From Nephromyces sp. MM_2019 (Eukaryota; Apicomplexa; Aconoidasida; Nephromycida), in the NCBI GenBank assembly GCA_015657535.1, contig JADHZB010002074.1, positions 31,425-95,424 of the forward strand: a stretch of 64,000 nt of DNA, in the 5' to 3' direction. The notes under the pieces are model-generated. The model was not told the DNA's origin, ran no database searches, and worked only from the letters and a program-made list of their open reading frames with translations. The position numbers and the translations under genes were made by a program. Below, piece by piece: positions 62,593 to 64,000 of this stretch. Numbering within the stretch: position 1 is the stretch's first letter; every line of letters starts with the position of its first letter.

Positions 62593-63128
62593 TATTTTTT
62601 GAAAGTTCATGTCATGCACTGTACATGTTGTCAAGGAGGCAACTAACGGGTAGCGGCCCGGTTTAGATATACGTAGGGTTACTAGGCGAGCAGCATACGC
62701 TACTAGAGTTGCTATTTGTAAAAAATTTTAGCTGTAAACGCAGTCGCCGCTTTGCTAGTGCTAGTAAGCCTCCGATTGCTGCCTAGATTTCCTGTGAGCT
62801 ACTTTCGAGGATTTTTGCATGAAATATATACCCCGATGTGTGGTGTACCGTTGTGTGCGAACCAAAAGCAATGAATCATACAGCCTCAAGCCTTCGTCAA
62901 TACCAATCTTCACAATGCAGCATGTTGAATACGTTTTGGGCTTTATTACGTCGACTTTCTGACCCCTGAAATTAGTTTCCTAATCCACACTCCTAATAGA
63001 GTTTGTAAGACTGCAACGCCTTTTTGAGCCAGCATATCGTCGCTTTCCTATAGACTTTTACGACTCATGACTTGCTCCTTTCGGTAAAACGTGCATTGAA
63101 GTTGCTTCGGCACGATCACTCTGCAGAG
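62593..63128. other. Region after the gap, nothing clear
   Basis: There is no supported exon. A frame opens at about 63053 and leads into the ORF that starts at 63129. Confidence 0.4.
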
Positions 63129-64000
63129 ATGTTTGGTCTTCGCCAAACGTCGATAGCCAATCATACGGCGGGTCAATTATACAAGTTTCGGAGCCCATTA
63201 TGGCTGCGCACACGTATTCTTGATGTATCCAAACCCTCACACTTTGTTATAAAGACTGCTACGAAATTTCCTAGCACGTTTTCCGTCCCCTATTCAACGC
63301 AATTAGAAGATGCTCGCCACCGTTGGTATGCTTCGACTGAAGCAAGCAACATTTTTTGTGCGGATTCTCATGTTCAAGAGGATTTGAAACCTGCTTCCCC
63401 CTGTAGTTTACATTATGGTTCCTTTCCTCATGGTTCCAATAATCAATCTTGTGTTGAAGCTCAGCAGCTAAGGCTCATACAGAGTCAACAAATATCAGTA
63501 TTTCGGGAAGAATTCTTGGATGAAAAAGAGCCCTGCTTCCTCAAAACTACCAAAGTGGAACTAACACGCAGACCCGAATATTTGTACACTCATCATCTAC
63601 CTCTAAAGAACATTGATAATCCGTATCAGAGTCAGGGAAAATCCTTGTACTCTTTTCTTCGTCCTTGGCATGCTGACCAAGTATGCTGTTATGAAGTCCC
63701 TAGGGAGGAATCAAAGTATTCATTGTATTTTGCAGATAATCATGCAGCTTCAGCGGATGCTGGACTGCTGCATTCTTCGCACGATAATTCACAGGAAGTA
63801 TTATGGAGAAGCTTATCGCCATTCCGCTTTGAGGAGCGTAGTAGCGGCACCTTTAAGCCGCTTTTCTCAAACAGTTACAACATCACAGGGGTATCCCTTC
63901 CACCTAAAAAAACATTGAATAAAATTTTGGGTAAAGCTAGCCTTTTTTCAACAACGACATATCCTGATCCTGTCCTTTCTTGCTTTTCTAACTGGAAGAT
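63129..64000 (+). CDS. Hypothetical protein, runs off the right edge
   Basis: From ATG 63129 a frame stays open for 290 codons to the window end, while the other frames close repeatedly. The start is MFGLRQTSIANHTAGQLY. The product is rich in Ser, His, Phe and Tyr with no recognised domain, signal peptide or membrane span. The frame is also open upstream to about 63053, and CTGCAG just before the ATG could be an acceptor, so this may be an internal exon. It is downstream of an assembly gap, so its link to the gene at 60816-62384 cannot be judged. Confidence 0.6.
   Translation, partial: MFGLRQTSIANHTAGQLYKFRSPLWLRTRILDVSKPSHFVIKTATKFPSTFSVPYSTQLEDARHRWYASTEASNIFCADSHVQEDLKPASPCSLHYGSFPHGSNNQSCVEAQQLRLIQSQQISVFREEFLDEKEPCFLKTTKVELTRRPEYLYTHHLPLKNIDNPYQSQGKSLYSFLRPWHADQVCCYEVPREESKYSLYFADNHAASADAGLLHSSHDNSQEVLWRSLSPFRFEERSSGTFKPLFSNSYNITGVSLPPKKTLNKILGKASLFSTTTYPDPVLSCFSNWK

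Noticed and set aside
62394..62666. 90-codon ORF spanning the N run
   Set aside because: The frame is drawn through 50 unknown bases and cannot be supported.
63058..63240. Minus-strand ORF of 60 codons
   Set aside because: Antisense to the much longer + strand frame that runs from 63129 to the window end.

Overview
This window looks like nuclear DNA of an intron-rich, AT-rich eukaryote. The best fit is an alveolate, probably an apicomplexan relative. The reasons are a three-finger CCCH protein with the spacing and His-Gly..Glu-Leu-Arg linkers I associate with apicomplexan family members, several short lineage-specific proteins with signal peptides, and GT-AG introns carrying T/TG-rich tracts. 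The organism is an inference; no rRNA or marker gene settles it. There is no bacterial feature, CRISPR array or operon. A 50-base run of N at 62543-62592 shows that this is scaffolded assembly sequence.

Most genes here are cut into small exons and cannot be seen as single ORFs. I rebuilt them by joining acceptor and donor sites whose reading phases agree. Three genes are conserved. An Oxa1/YidC/Alb3-family membrane insertase (23-5702, +) is cut off at the left edge. A CCCH triple zinc-finger protein (26142-19940, -) has a middle finger lying on an exon too short to show as an ORF. A TRAIP-like RING-H2 ubiquitin ligase (33496-44484, +) has an intron falling inside a zinc-binding Cys codon and carries a very long Ser-rich tail.

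Between these lie genes I do not recognise. They include a signal-peptide protein with a hydrophobic C-terminus (11641-15710, +), a seven-exon gene (45015-51259, +), a nine-exon secreted protein with introns of about 50-95 bases (55943-54695, -), a Cys/Lys-rich protein (56684-57317, +), a single-exon 522-residue ORF (58590-60158, +), a microexon gene (60816-62384, +) and an ORF running off the right edge (63129-64000, +). A weaker chain at 51669-53071 resembles ribosomal protein bS18.

The conserved genes have long introns that are T-rich on the coding strand, so the + strand is T-rich around the insertase and RING genes and A-rich around the CCCH gene. Several lineage-specific genes sit in more balanced DNA, often with short introns. 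The block at about 27.7-32.5 kb holds weak remnants of a copia-type reverse transcriptase and a hAT-type transposase, plus tandem duplications. The intervals 5.7-10.9 kb and 15.7-19.4 kb remain without a confident gene and may hide more short-exon genes.
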